Origin: Hydrogenophaga sp.
Lineage (GTDB): Bacteria > Pseudomonadota > Gammaproteobacteria > Burkholderiales > Burkholderiaceae_C
Assembly: GCA_018993155.1 (NCBI GenBank)
Contig: JAGKSX010000020.1
Span: forward strand, 1-60,965
DNA: 60,965 nucleotides
Direction of reading: 5' to 3'
The notes beneath the pieces were generated by a model. That model did no database searches, was not told the DNA's origin, and worked only from the letters and a program-made list of their open reading frames with translations. Of this stretch, positions 43,553 through 51,190 are shown piece after piece. Numbering within the stretch: the stretch's first letter is position 1; every line of letters begins with the position of its first letter. A program made the position numbers and the translations under genes.

Positions 43553-43565
43553 TCAGATTTTCTGA
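43553..43565. promoter_or_regulatory. Inverted repeat in the LysR/PACE promoter region
   Basis: TCAGA-TTT-TCTGA is a perfect five-base inverted repeat, followed by a related half site TATCTGA at 43569-43575. It sits 13 bp upstream of the LysR start and about 95 bp upstream of the PACE start. LysR site by position, inferred. Confidence 0.5.
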
Positions 43566-43660
43566 AAGTATCTGACTTTTATCGTCAGCCAGACCGACCT
43601 ACCATGCGGTCATTGCCTCAGCCACACCGGCCTGGAGGCCAGGGAAATCGGAGTTCCGCC

Positions 43661-44098
43661 ATGCAAGGCATCAAGCGCAAAGTCGTCTACATCACCCTCT
43701 ACGAAATCATCGCCATCACCATGTCCACCACGGGCCTGGCCCTGCTGTCGGGCGCCGGGATGGGCCATGCGAGCGTGGCGGCCATTGCCGCCTCGGCCAT
43801 CGCGGTGATCTGGAACCTGGTCTACAACACCTTGTTCGAGCGCTGGGAGGCGCGCCAGGCCAAGCGCGGGCGCAGCGTGCTGCGCCGCGTGGCGCACGCC
43901 ATCGGTTTCGAAGGGGGCCTGGTGATCACGCTGGTGCCGCTGTTCGCCTGGTGGCTGGAGATCTCGCTCTGGCAGGCCTTCGTGCTGGACCTGGGCCTGA
44001 TCGTGTTTTTCCTGGTCTACACCTTCGTGTTCAACCTGGCATTCGACAAGATCTTCGGCCTGCCCACCTCGGCGCAGGCGGCGCCGCAAGCCGCCTAA
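43661..44098 (+). CDS. PACE-family efflux transporter (chlorhexidine efflux type)
   Basis: A 145-residue membrane protein with four helices built as two tandem BTP (bacterial transmembrane pair) units. The conserved motifs are visible: WNLVYNTLFERWE in the first unit, RVAHAIGFEGGLVIT at the start of the second, and YTFVFNLAFD in the last helix. PACE proteins such as AceI export biocides like chlorhexidine and short diamines by proton exchange. GGAG lies upstream of the ATG at 43661; the longer frame continues into the LysR gene as a shadow. The LysR gene is divergent. Confidence 0.88.
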   Translation: MQGIKRKVVYITLYEIIAITMSTTGLALLSGAGMGHASVAAIAASAIAVIWNLVYNTLFERWEARQAKRGRSVLRRVAHAIGFEGGLVITLVPLFAWWLEISLWQAFVLDLGLIVFFLVYTFVFNLAFDKIFGLPTSAQAAPQAA

Positions 44099-44162
44099 TC
44101 GGAGCGAAGGGTCTCAAAACCAGAAGCATCAAGGGTCCGGCTCCGCCGGCCCGAGATGCCGT

Positions 44163-44200
44163 CCCCCCTCGAAGCGCCGAAGGCGCGCTACAGAGGGGGG
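44163..44200. repeat. GC-rich intergenic hairpin element
   Basis: CCCCCCTC (44163-44170) and GAGGGGGG (44193-44200) form a perfect outer stem. An inner dyad AGCGCC-gaa-GGCGCG lies within, and a second GC-rich dyad follows (AAGCCGCGCAGCGGC). It stands between convergent genes (PACE ending 44098, crotonase ending 44228), so it may act as a bidirectional terminator. Elements with this C-run/inner GCGCC/G-run design recur between genes in Comamonadaceae genomes as I remember them. Confidence 0.55.
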
Positions 44201-44227
44201 AAGCCGCGCAGCGGCGCAGGGGGGTGT

Positions 44228-45043
44228 TCAGATCCTCTTGAAATCGCCGCTGCGGCCCAGGCCGGCGGCGAAGCGCCCTGCCCCGTCGGCGCCCTGCTCC
44301 CAGTGCGCTTCCACGCCGTTGTGCCATTCGCGGCGCATGGCTTCGCGCAGCGGCAGGCCATAGGTTTCGTGCACGGTGCGGCGGTCGGCGCGCACGGCGG
44401 CCTGCGGGAAGCGCGCGATCTCCTGCGCCATGGCCTCGGCAGCTTCGCGCGCACCGCCCTCGCCCACCACCTTCTCGCACATGCCGATGGCCAGCGCTTC
44501 GGTGGCCGGCACCTTGCGGCCGGTGAGGATGATTTCCATCGCGCGGCCCTGGCCGACCAGGCGCGGCAGGCGCACCGAGCCGCCGTCCAGCAAAGGGATG
44601 CCCCAGCGCCGGCAGTAGACGCCGAAGTAGGCGGTGTCGGCCATGACGCGGATGTCGCACCACAGCGCGAGCTCCATGCCGCCGGCCACGGCCGGGCCTT
44701 CCACGGCGGCGATGACGGGCTTGGAGAGTTCGAGCCGCGTGGGCCCGAGCGGGCCGCGCGGCGCGTCGTTGGCACCCATGGGGAAGGCCAGGCCGCGCGA
44801 GATGTCGGCGTCGAACTTCTTGCGGTCGTTCAGGGTGCTGGCGTACTTCAGGTCCCAGCCGGCGCAGAAGGCACCGCCCTCGCCCCAGAGCACGGCCACG
44901 GAGGCGCTCGGGTCCTTGTCGAAAGCCTGCAGCGCGGCCACCAGGGCGTCGGCGCTCTCGGGGTCCATCGCGTTGCGCGCTTCGTCAAACCGGCTGTGGA
45001 CGATGGTCCAGACCGGGCCGTTCTTTTCGGTTCGCACTGCCAT
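44228..45043 (-). CDS. Enoyl-CoA hydratase/isomerase family protein
   Basis: Crotonase of 271 residues: oxyanion segments FCAGWDLKYAS and AVEGPAVAGGMELALWCD, then CRRWGIPLLDGGSVRLPRLVGQGRAMEIILTGRKV. The motif GIPLLDGG replaces the usual catalytic Glu-containing PExxLGxxPG pattern, so the chemistry may differ from simple hydration. It lies just downstream of a TetR gene on the same strand (3-bp gap), which likely controls it. Substrate unknown. Confidence 0.82.
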   Translation of the reverse strand: MAVRTEKNGPVWTIVHSRFDEARNAMDPESADALVAALQAFDKDPSASVAVLWGEGGAFCAGWDLKYASTLNDRKKFDADISRGLAFPMGANDAPRGPLGPTRLELSKPVIAAVEGPAVAGGMELALWCDIRVMADTAYFGVYCRRWGIPLLDGGSVRLPRLVGQGRAMEIILTGRKVPATEALAIGMCEKVVGEGGAREAAEAMAQEIARFPQAAVRADRRTVHETYGLPLREAMRREWHNGVEAHWEQGADGAGRFAAGLGRSGDFKRI

Positions 45044-45046
45044 GTG

Positions 45047-45676
45047 TCATGTCTCCTGCTGTCCGGCGGCGCGCCGGCGGGTGGTCAATGAATGCTCGAT
45101 GAGCTGCCTGGGGGAAAGCTTGGCGAATTGCAGGCGCCCGGCCTGGTGCAGCACCAGCGTGCCGATGAGCTGCGCGAAGGTGGCCATGGCTTCGGCGTCG
45201 GGCGCGCTGTGGCGGCTGCGCCGCGGGTGCGGCGAGAGCAGCACGAGGGTGTCCATCAGCGCCTTGTTGAGCGCGAGGTCGTGCTCCTTGCCGACGCCGA
45301 GCTTCTTCAGGCCGTTGAAGGCGTAGAGGCCGAGGTTCACCTCGTAGGGGCGCGCGAGGTAGTGGTCGAGAAAGGCCTTGGCGGCGCGCTCGTGCGGCAG
45401 GCCCGCGCCCGCGCCGCTGGCGGCGGCGGACACATGGGCGTGCAGGTCGGCCAGCGAGGTGGCGAGCAGCTCGGCGTAGATCAGCTCCTTGCTCGCGAAC
45501 AGCGGGTAGATGGCGCCGGTGGTGCAGCCCGCGCGCTGCGCGATCTGCCGCATGGTGGCGCCTTGCAGCCCTTCCTCGCCAAACACCTCGCTCGCGGCGG
45601 CGAGGATGGCCACGCGCTTCATGTCGCGCACGCTGGAGGCCCAGGGGCCGGTGGAGCTGGAGGATGAAGGGGTCAT
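45047..45676 (-). CDS. TetR-family transcriptional regulator
   Basis: A 209-residue regulator with the TetR HTH (MKRVAILAAASEVFGEEGLQGATMRQIAQRAGCTTGAIYPLFASKELIYAEL, residues about 19-69) and a helical ligand domain. It precedes the crotonase gene by three bases, so both form an operon. An inverted repeat at 45696-45708 just upstream is a candidate autoregulatory operator. Confidence 0.87.
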   Translation of the reverse strand: MTPSSSSSTGPWASSVRDMKRVAILAAASEVFGEEGLQGATMRQIAQRAGCTTGAIYPLFASKELIYAELLATSLADLHAHVSAAASGAGAGLPHERAAKAFLDHYLARPYEVNLGLYAFNGLKKLGVGKEHDLALNKALMDTLVLLSPHPRRSRHSAPDAEAMATFAQLIGTLVLHQAGRLQFAKLSPRQLIEHSLTTRRRAAGQQET

Positions 45677-45695
45677 GTATCACGCATACGATTCA

Positions 45696-45708
45696 ATAAC
45701 GTTGTTAT
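45696..45708. promoter_or_regulatory. Inverted repeat upstream of the TetR gene
   Basis: ATAAC-GTT-GTTAT is a perfect five-base dyad in the only AT-rich stretch of this part of the window, 20 bp upstream of the TetR start. Size and position fit a TetR operator or the promoter core. Confidence 0.5.
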
Positions 45709-45714
45709 ATTAAC

Positions 45715-45748
45715 CACGAAAAAATGGCCGCGCAAGCCCTGCGCGGCC
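45715..45748 (-). terminator. Rho-independent terminator of the second Rieske operon
   Basis: GGCCGCGCA and TGCGCGGCC (45726-45734, 45740-45748) form a perfect nine-base stem around AGCCC. On the minus strand it is followed by a T-rich run (the A-run at 45719-45724 on the plus strand). It lies nine bases beyond the reductase stop at 45757. Confidence 0.85.
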
Positions 45749-45756
45749 GGATCGCC

Positions 45757-46728
45757 TCAGGCGTCGAGCACCAGGCTGCCGGAGCGGCAGCGCGAGACGC
45801 AGACCATCATGCTCTTGTTGGCCGCGCGCTCCTGCGCGGTGAGGATGAGGTCGTGGTGTTCCACGTCGCCCGAGAGGATCTTGGTTTCGCAGGCGCCGCA
45901 CACGCCTTCGCGGCAGCTGTGGTCCAGGGTCACGCCGGCGTCGAGCAAGGCGTCGAGCAGCACCACACCGGGCGCCACCTGCACGGTCTTGCCGGACTTG
46001 CGCAGCTCCACCGTATAGCCCTGCGAGGCCGTCGGCACGGCGGCCGGTGTGCCTGCGGCGAAGCGTTCCAGGTGCACGTTGGCCTGGCCGAGTTGTGCGC
46101 AGGCGCGTTCGTAGGCGTCGAGCATGGGCGCGGGACCGCAGGCGTAGAAGTGCGTGTCCTTGGCGTGGCCGTCGAGCAGTTGCACGAGGTTGGGCGGGCC
46201 GCCCTGCTCGTCGTCGAAGTGGCAGCGCAGCGAGAGCATCGGGTGCGCCTGCACCAGGGCTTCGATCTCGTTCACGTAGGCCGCTTCCGTGCGGCTGCGC
46301 GCGCAGTAGATCAGCTGCGCCGGGCGCTGCAGTTCGGCCAGGCGCTGCAGCATGGCGTACACCGGCGTGACGCCGATGCCGCCGGCCAGCAGCACGCTGC
46401 GCGGCGCGTCTTCCTGCAGCCGGAAGTGGTTGCGCGGCGCACCGATGTCAATCACCTGGCCCACGCGCAGCTGCTCGTGCACGTAGCGCGAGCCGCCCCG
46501 GCTGTTCCGGTCGTTGAGCACGGCGACCACGCAGCGGTGGCGCTCGCCCGGGTTGGTGAGCGAGTAGCTGCGCACCAGCCCGTTTCCCAGGTGCAGATCG
46601 ATGTGGGCACCGGCCTCCACCGCCGGGAAGGCGGCGCCCGGCGCCACGGGGCGCAGCTCGACGCTGGCGATGCCTGCGGCCTCATGGCGCAGGTTGTAGA
46701 CGAGGGCCTGCATGGTGGAAGACGACAT
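45757..46728 (-). CDS. Ferredoxin-type oxidoreductase (VanB-like Rieske partner)
   Basis: A 323-residue reductase: flavin domain (RSYSLTN), NAD domain (LLAGGIGVTPVYAMLQRL, FYACGPAPMLDAYE) and C-terminal [2Fe-2S] domain (CREGVCGACETKILSG ... CVSRCRSG). It supplies electrons to the Rieske oxygenase at 48563 in the same operon. ATG 46728 is used; a second ATG (MQALVYN) lies five codons later. It is paralogous to the reductase at 24818, sharing IGAPRNHFRL and the GGIG(V/I)TP segment. Confidence 0.88.
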   Translation of the reverse strand: MSSSTMQALVYNLRHEAAGIASVELRPVAPGAAFPAVEAGAHIDLHLGNGLVRSYSLTNPGERHRCVVAVLNDRNSRGGSRYVHEQLRVGQVIDIGAPRNHFRLQEDAPRSVLLAGGIGVTPVYAMLQRLAELQRPAQLIYCARSRTEAAYVNEIEALVQAHPMLSLRCHFDDEQGGPPNLVQLLDGHAKDTHFYACGPAPMLDAYERACAQLGQANVHLERFAAGTPAAVPTASQGYTVELRKSGKTVQVAPGVVLLDALLDAGVTLDHSCREGVCGACETKILSGDVEHHDLILTAQERAANKSMMVCVSRCRSGSLVLDA

Positions 46729-46739
46729 GGTGGCGGCGC

Positions 46740-47531
46740 TCACATGATGTGCAGCCCACCGTCGACCATCAGCGTGGTGCCGGTGATGAAGGACGCTTCG
46801 CCCGAGGCCAGCCACACGATGGGCCAGGCGATTTCTTCGGGCGAGGCCCAGCGGCCGATCAGCGAGCTGTCCTTGCGCTCGGTCTTGAGCTGCTCGACGC
46901 TCTTGCCAGCGCCCTGCGCGCGGCCGACGTGGAAGTCGGTCAGGGTGGAGCCAGGGCAGACGGCGTTGGCGCGCACGCCGTGCGGCGCTTCTTCAAAGGC
47001 CAGGCTGCGCGTGAAAGCGAGCTGGGCCGCCTTGGTGGCGTCGTACAGCGCCATGCCCTTGCGGCCGGTGACGGCGTAGCAGGACGAGACGTTGACGATG
47101 GCGCCCGTGCCGCTTCGCCGCAAGGTGGGCAGGGCCGCGCCGCAGTAGTTGGACATGCCCACCAGGTTCACGCCCACCATGGCCTGCCATTCGGCGGCCG
47201 TGGCGTTGGCGGCGGCGGTGTAGTTGCGCATGGCGGCGTTGTTGACGAGGATGTCGAGCCCGCCCCATTGCGTGGTGCACTGCGCCACCGCCGCGTGGGC
47301 GGCGGCTTCGTCGGCCACGTTGGCGGCGACGATGGCCACGCGCGCCTGCGGCAGGGCCTGCAAGATGGCGTCCTGGGTGCGCGCCAGGGCGTCGCCGTCG
47401 GCGTCCACCAGCAGCACGGCCGCGCCTTCGCGGCAGAACAGCCGGGCGGCGGCCGCGCCGATGCCGGCGCCCCCGCCGGTGATCAGCGCGGTCTTGCCCG
47501 CCAGACGGGGTTCGCGTTGGGGTTCGCTCAT
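46740..47531 (-). CDS. Short-chain dehydrogenase/reductase
   Basis: SDR of 263 residues with cofactor motif TGGGAGIGAAAARLF, acidic residue VDADGD (NAD preference), NNAAM, catalytic SSCYAVTGRKGMALYDATKAA (Ser, Tyr, Lys) and CPGSTLTDFHVGRA. Within a Rieske dioxygenase operon it is a plausible cis-dihydrodiol or alcohol dehydrogenase for the oxygenase product. It begins seven bases after the Bug gene stop. Confidence 0.87.
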   Translation of the reverse strand: MSEPQREPRLAGKTALITGGGAGIGAAAARLFCREGAAVLLVDADGDALARTQDAILQALPQARVAIVAANVADEAAAHAAVAQCTTQWGGLDILVNNAAMRNYTAAANATAAEWQAMVGVNLVGMSNYCGAALPTLRRSGTGAIVNVSSCYAVTGRKGMALYDATKAAQLAFTRSLAFEEAPHGVRANAVCPGSTLTDFHVGRAQGAGKSVEQLKTERKDSSLIGRWASPEEIAWPIVWLASGEASFITGTTLMVDGGLHIM

Positions 47532-47538
47532 GCTGCGC

Positions 47539-48516
47539 TCACTCCGCCTTGGCGCCGGTGGCCTTGATGACCTTGCCCCAGCGCACGATCTCGGTGCGGA
47601 TCCAGTCGCTGAACTGCTTGGGCGAGCCCGCGATGATTTCGAACTCCATCTCGTGCAGGCGCTTCTGGATCTCGGGCGAGTTCAGGATGCGCACCATCTC
47701 TTCGTTGTAGCGGTTGATGATGGCCGGTGGCGTGCCGGCGGGCGCGAGCAGACCGATCCACGAGGTGGCCTCGAAGTCCTTGAGGCCGGACTCGGCGAGC
47801 GTGGGCACGTCGGGCGTGCTGGGGAAGCGCTTGGGGCCGGTGGAAGCCAGCAGCTTGAGGCGGCCTTCCTTCACGAAACCCTGCACGTTGCCCGGCACGA
47901 AGAACCCGGCCTGGATGTTGCCCGCGATCAGGTCGGTGACGGCCGGGCCGGCGCCCCGGTAGGGGATGTGCGTCATGTGGAAGCCCGCGGCCGACTTCAT
48001 CATTTCCATGGTGAGGTGCGAGGCGCTGCCCATGGCCACCGAGCCATAGGAGTACTGGGCCGGGTTGGCCTTGGCCTTGGCGATGAAGTCCTTCACGTCG
48101 GTGATGCCGGCGGCGGGGTTCACCACCAGGTACTGCGGCGACTTCACGGCCAGGGTGATGGGCGCGAGGTCCTTCACCGGGTCGTAGGGCATCTTGTCGA
48201 ACAGCGTGACGTTGATCGCCAGCGGGCCGTTGTAGCCGATCAGCAGCGTGTGCCCATCGGGTGCGGAGCGCGCCACTTCGAGCGCGCCGATGTTGCCACC
48301 CGCGCCGGGCTTGTTCTCGACCACGAAGGGCTGGCCGAACGCCTTCTGCAACTCGGGACCGATCAGGCGCGCGAGCACGTCGTTGGTGCTGCCGACGATG
48401 GGCACGATGATGCGCACCGGCTTGCTCGGGCGCCAATCGGCTCCTTGCGCCCAGGCCGAGGTGGCCGCGCAGGCCGCGAGCGCGACGGCAGCCGCGAGTT
48501 TGAGATGGGTCTTCAT
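47539..48516 (-). CDS. Bug-family tripartite tricarboxylate transporter receptor
   Basis: Periplasmic binding protein of 325 residues: signal peptide (AACAATSAWAQ, cleavage near 23) and Bug landmarks VRIIVPIVGSTNDVLARLIG, VVENKPGAGGNIGALEVARS, MTHIPYRGAGPAVTDLIAGN. It likely binds the carboxylate substrate of the oxygenase operon; no TctAB membrane genes are adjacent. Confidence 0.88.
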   Translation of the reverse strand: MKTHLKLAAAVALAACAATSAWAQGADWRPSKPVRIIVPIVGSTNDVLARLIGPELQKAFGQPFVVENKPGAGGNIGALEVARSAPDGHTLLIGYNGPLAINVTLFDKMPYDPVKDLAPITLAVKSPQYLVVNPAAGITDVKDFIAKAKANPAQYSYGSVAMGSASHLTMEMMKSAAGFHMTHIPYRGAGPAVTDLIAGNIQAGFFVPGNVQGFVKEGRLKLLASTGPKRFPSTPDVPTLAESGLKDFEATSWIGLLAPAGTPPAIINRYNEEMVRILNSPEIQKRLHEMEFEIIAGSPKQFSDWIRTEIVRWGKVIKATGAKAE

Positions 48517-48562
48517 GGGTGTCTCCTGGGGTGGTCTGTCGTGGGGAAAAATGCGGAGCCGC

Positions 48563-49837
48563 TCAGAGGCTGAAGACCGGTTTCTTCGTGGCGTCGGCGA
48601 GTTCCTCGCGCGCCCAGGCCACCGGGTCCTGCTCCTTGGGCAGCAGCACGCCGGCGGGGCGCACGTGCTGCGCGGCGGGGTCCAGCGCGGGCGGCGTCTG
48701 GCCCTGCTCCAGGCCGAGCGCGGCCTCGTGCAGCATGCGGCGCGCCATCACGATCGCCTTGTCGGTGGGCAGCAGTTTCTCGGCCTCGTGGTCCTGGATG
48801 GTGCCCATGCTTTCCTGCAGCGAATAGTCCTGCGCGGAGAAGCCGAACACGCCGCTGTAGGAACGGTCTTCGCGCTGGGCCACGCGGTCCATGCCGTAAT
48901 CGTTGTCGCGGTTCTGCCTGGGGATGAAGCTGCCCGGCGCCTCGTACTCGACGTGGATGCCCTTGCCCTCTTGCATCGCGGTGCGCTCCTCCTCGGTGAG
49001 CGGCTGGCCGGGTTGCCAGTTGATGCTCCAGGCCCAGCAGTTGTGGTCGTCGATCGGCACCCACACATGGCCGCCCAGCGCGTGGTCGCCGAACGGGGCG
49101 ATGAGCGTGAACCAGGGGAACAGCCACTGCGTGATGCGCCAGTAGTAGGAGTCGGGCTCGCCGTTGCGGCGACCGAACAGGCTCAGGCCGAAAGGCGTCT
49201 GCTCGATCTCGAACTTCACGTTGCCATCGGCCTTGATGTAGTCCAGCGCCTTGACGCCCTGGTGCATGGGGTCGGTGTCGACCTCGAAGCGGTGCACGTA
49301 GGACACGTGGGCGGTGTCGATGCCGCCTTCCATGGCCTGCAGCCAGTTGCTGTACTGCAGGCGCTTGGAGACGAACACGTGTTCGGGCGGCAGCGTGCAC
49401 CACTCCAGCTCGGGCGGCGCGGGCTGCTGGTCGGCCGGGCCCATGTAGGTCCAGACGATGCCGCCGCGCTCCACACAGGGGTAGCCCTTGATGTGCATGC
49501 GCGCGCAGGCCTGCGGCGCGGAGGGCACGTCCACACACTGTCCATCGCCGTCGAACTTCACACCGTGGTACGCGCAGCGGATGCCGTTTTCCTCGTTGCG
49601 GCCGAAGTAGAGCGAGACGCCGCGGTGCGAGCAGAACTCGCCGATCAGGCAGGCCTTGCCGTCGGTGTTGCGAAAGGCCAGCAGCTTCTCGCCGAGCAGC
49701 TGCACGCGCACCTGCGGCCCGTCGGCCTCGGGGATTTCGCTCGACATCAGCGCGGGCACCCAGTAGCGGCGCATGAGGTTGCCCATGCGGGTGCCGGGAC
49801 CGACGCGGGTGAGCGTTTCAGACATTTCCTTGTTCAC
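48563..49837 (-). CDS. Rieske oxygenase, alpha subunit (phthalate/phenoxybenzoate dioxygenase family)
   Basis: A 424-residue terminal oxygenase: Rieske motif CSHRGVSLYFGRNEENGIRCAYHG (residues about 85-105, shown in part) and mononuclear iron site in NWLQAMEGGIDTAHVSYVH. The N-terminal LTRVGPGTRMGNLMRRYW and the length are those of phthalate 4,5-dioxygenase and phenoxybenzoate dioxygenase relatives. I choose the GTG at 49837 because GGAG stands seven bases before it and the N-terminal length matches relatives; the ATG at 49825 has AAGGAA too close. First gene of a four-gene operon, divergent from the IclR gene. Confidence 0.87.
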   Translation of the reverse strand: MNKEMSETLTRVGPGTRMGNLMRRYWVPALMSSEIPEADGPQVRVQLLGEKLLAFRNTDGKACLIGEFCSHRGVSLYFGRNEENGIRCAYHGVKFDGDGQCVDVPSAPQACARMHIKGYPCVERGGIVWTYMGPADQQPAPPELEWCTLPPEHVFVSKRLQYSNWLQAMEGGIDTAHVSYVHRFEVDTDPMHQGVKALDYIKADGNVKFEIEQTPFGLSLFGRRNGEPDSYYWRITQWLFPWFTLIAPFGDHALGGHVWVPIDDHNCWAWSINWQPGQPLTEEERTAMQEGKGIHVEYEAPGSFIPRQNRDNDYGMDRVAQREDRSYSGVFGFSAQDYSLQESMGTIQDHEAEKLLPTDKAIVMARRMLHEAALGLEQGQTPPALDPAAQHVRPAGVLLPKEQDPVAWAREELADATKKPVFSL

Positions 49838-49878
49838 TGGGGGACTCCGTGGGGTTGTTGTACGTCTGGTGAGACAGG

Positions 49879-49944
49879 TGTCCATTCTAGAAACCCCACT
49901 TGATCCATGTCAAAGAAAATGAGCCGACTGTCCATCAGGCGGAC
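49879..49944. promoter_or_regulatory. Candidate IclR operator region
   Basis: The 149-bp gap between the Rieske operon and the IclR gene contains TGTCCAT twice (49879-49885 and 49929-49935, 50 bp apart). The second copy is part of a dyad GTCC-ATCAGGC-GGAC (49930-49944). IclR regulators bind such palindromes between divergent genes. Role inferred. Confidence 0.45.
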
Positions 49945-49986
49945 GCATTTCATACAATGCGCCTTCCGACACCCCAGGGATCTCCG

Positions 49987-50736
49987 ATGAGCACTGAGAA
50001 AAACAACGACGGCGTGCGCGCGGTGGACCGCGCGCTGGACATCCTGATGGCCTTTCGCGCGGGCGACCGGCAGCTGAGCGCGAGCGAGCTGCTCAAGCGG
50101 GTGGACCTGAGCCGCCCCACGCTGTACCGGCTGCTGCGCACGCTGGAGCTGCGCGGCTTCATCGTGTCCGTGGGCGAGCCGCAGCGCTTTCAGCTCGGCC
50201 CGTCGGTGGCGCACCTGGCGCACATGTGGACCTCGGGCCTGGACCTGGCCACGCTGTCGCAACCCATGATGCGGCGCCTGTGGGAGCAGACGGGGGAGAC
50301 GGTGGCGCTGCTGGTGCACCATGGCGAGGAGCGGGTCTGCGTGGCAGAGATGCCGAGCGCGCAGCCGCTGAGCTTCAAGCGCGGCGTGGGCCACAGCGAG
50401 AAGGTGATCCTGGGCGCGAGCGGGCGCGCCATTCTCGCGTTCGCGCCCGATGCGCTGCACTACATCGAAGGCCGCATCCCGAAGGCGCGCCAGAAGGCCT
50501 ACCTGGACGAGCTGGTGCGCATCCGCGAGGCCGGCTACGCGATCAGCCGCGACGAGCTGATCCGGGGCGCGGTGGCGATCGCCGCGCCGTTTTTCTCGGC
50601 CGGCTCGAAGGTCGTGGGTTCGCTCGCGGTGTACGGCCCGAGCGCACGCGTGGACGACGTGCAGGTCAGGCGCATCGCGCAATGGCTGCTGGAGGCTGCT
50701 CACGATCTCTCCCAGAAGGCCGGTGCCGGCCCATAG
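49987..50736 (+). CDS. IclR-family transcriptional regulator
   Basis: A 249-residue IclR protein with winged HTH (VRAVDRALDILMAFRAG, SELLKRVDLSRPTLYRLLRTLELRGFI) and effector domain (LVHHGEERVCVAEMPSAQPLSFKRGVGHSE ... GASGRAILAFAP, IAAPFFSAGSKVVGSLAVYGP). It is divergent from the second Rieske operon, which it probably controls. ATG 49987 is chosen over the in-frame 49900 because the domain begins there and AGGGATC precedes it. Confidence 0.88.
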   Translation: MSTEKNNDGVRAVDRALDILMAFRAGDRQLSASELLKRVDLSRPTLYRLLRTLELRGFIVSVGEPQRFQLGPSVAHLAHMWTSGLDLATLSQPMMRRLWEQTGETVALLVHHGEERVCVAEMPSAQPLSFKRGVGHSEKVILGASGRAILAFAPDALHYIEGRIPKARQKAYLDELVRIREAGYAISRDELIRGAVAIAAPFFSAGSKVVGSLAVYGPSARVDDVQVRRIAQWLLEAAHDLSQKAGAGP

Positions 50737-50784
50737 CGCCCGGGCCTATCATGGCTGGTTCATCCCCCGAGGAAGGAACCGCCC

Positions 50785-51171
50785 ATGAAAGCCCTTGCCG
50801 CCCTGTGCTGCGCCTCTGTCCTGCTGGTGTTCGCCGCGCCGACGTTCGCCAACGAACCCCCTTCCGCGTGCCAGGCCAAGCGCCGCAACATCGAGGCCCA
50901 GCTGGCCAATGCCACCGAGCACGGCCGCAAGCAGGAAGCGGCGGGGTTGAAGAGGGCCTTGCGCGCCAACCAGGCCAACTGCACCGACGCGTCGCTGGAA
51001 AAAGAGCGCGGCGCCGAGATCAGACAGGCGCAGAAGAAGGTGGCCGAACGCGAAAAGAGCTTGCGCGAAGCCCAGCAGAAGGGTGACCCGAAGAAGCTGG
51101 CCGAGCGCCAGGCCAAGCTGGACGAGGCGCGCCGCGAACTGACCGAGGCCGAGCGGCCGATCGAGCGCTGA
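50785..51171 (+). CDS. DUF1090 domain-containing protein (YqjC-like)
   Basis: A 128-residue exported protein: signal peptide (LAALCCASVLLVFAAPTFA, cleavage near 23), two cysteines (C29 and C66) that may pair in the periplasm, and a long charged alpha-helical tail (KKVAEREKSLREAQQKGDPKKLAERQAKL) likely to form a coiled coil. This is the YqjC/DUF1090 pattern; function unknown. It is unlinked to its neighbours, and AGGAAGG precedes the ATG at 50785. Confidence 0.82.
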   Translation: MKALAALCCASVLLVFAAPTFANEPPSACQAKRRNIEAQLANATEHGRKQEAAGLKRALRANQANCTDASLEKERGAEIRQAQKKVAEREKSLREAQQKGDPKKLAERQAKLDEARRELTEAERPIER

Positions 51172-51190
51172 ACGACCTGCGCGCCGCCGT

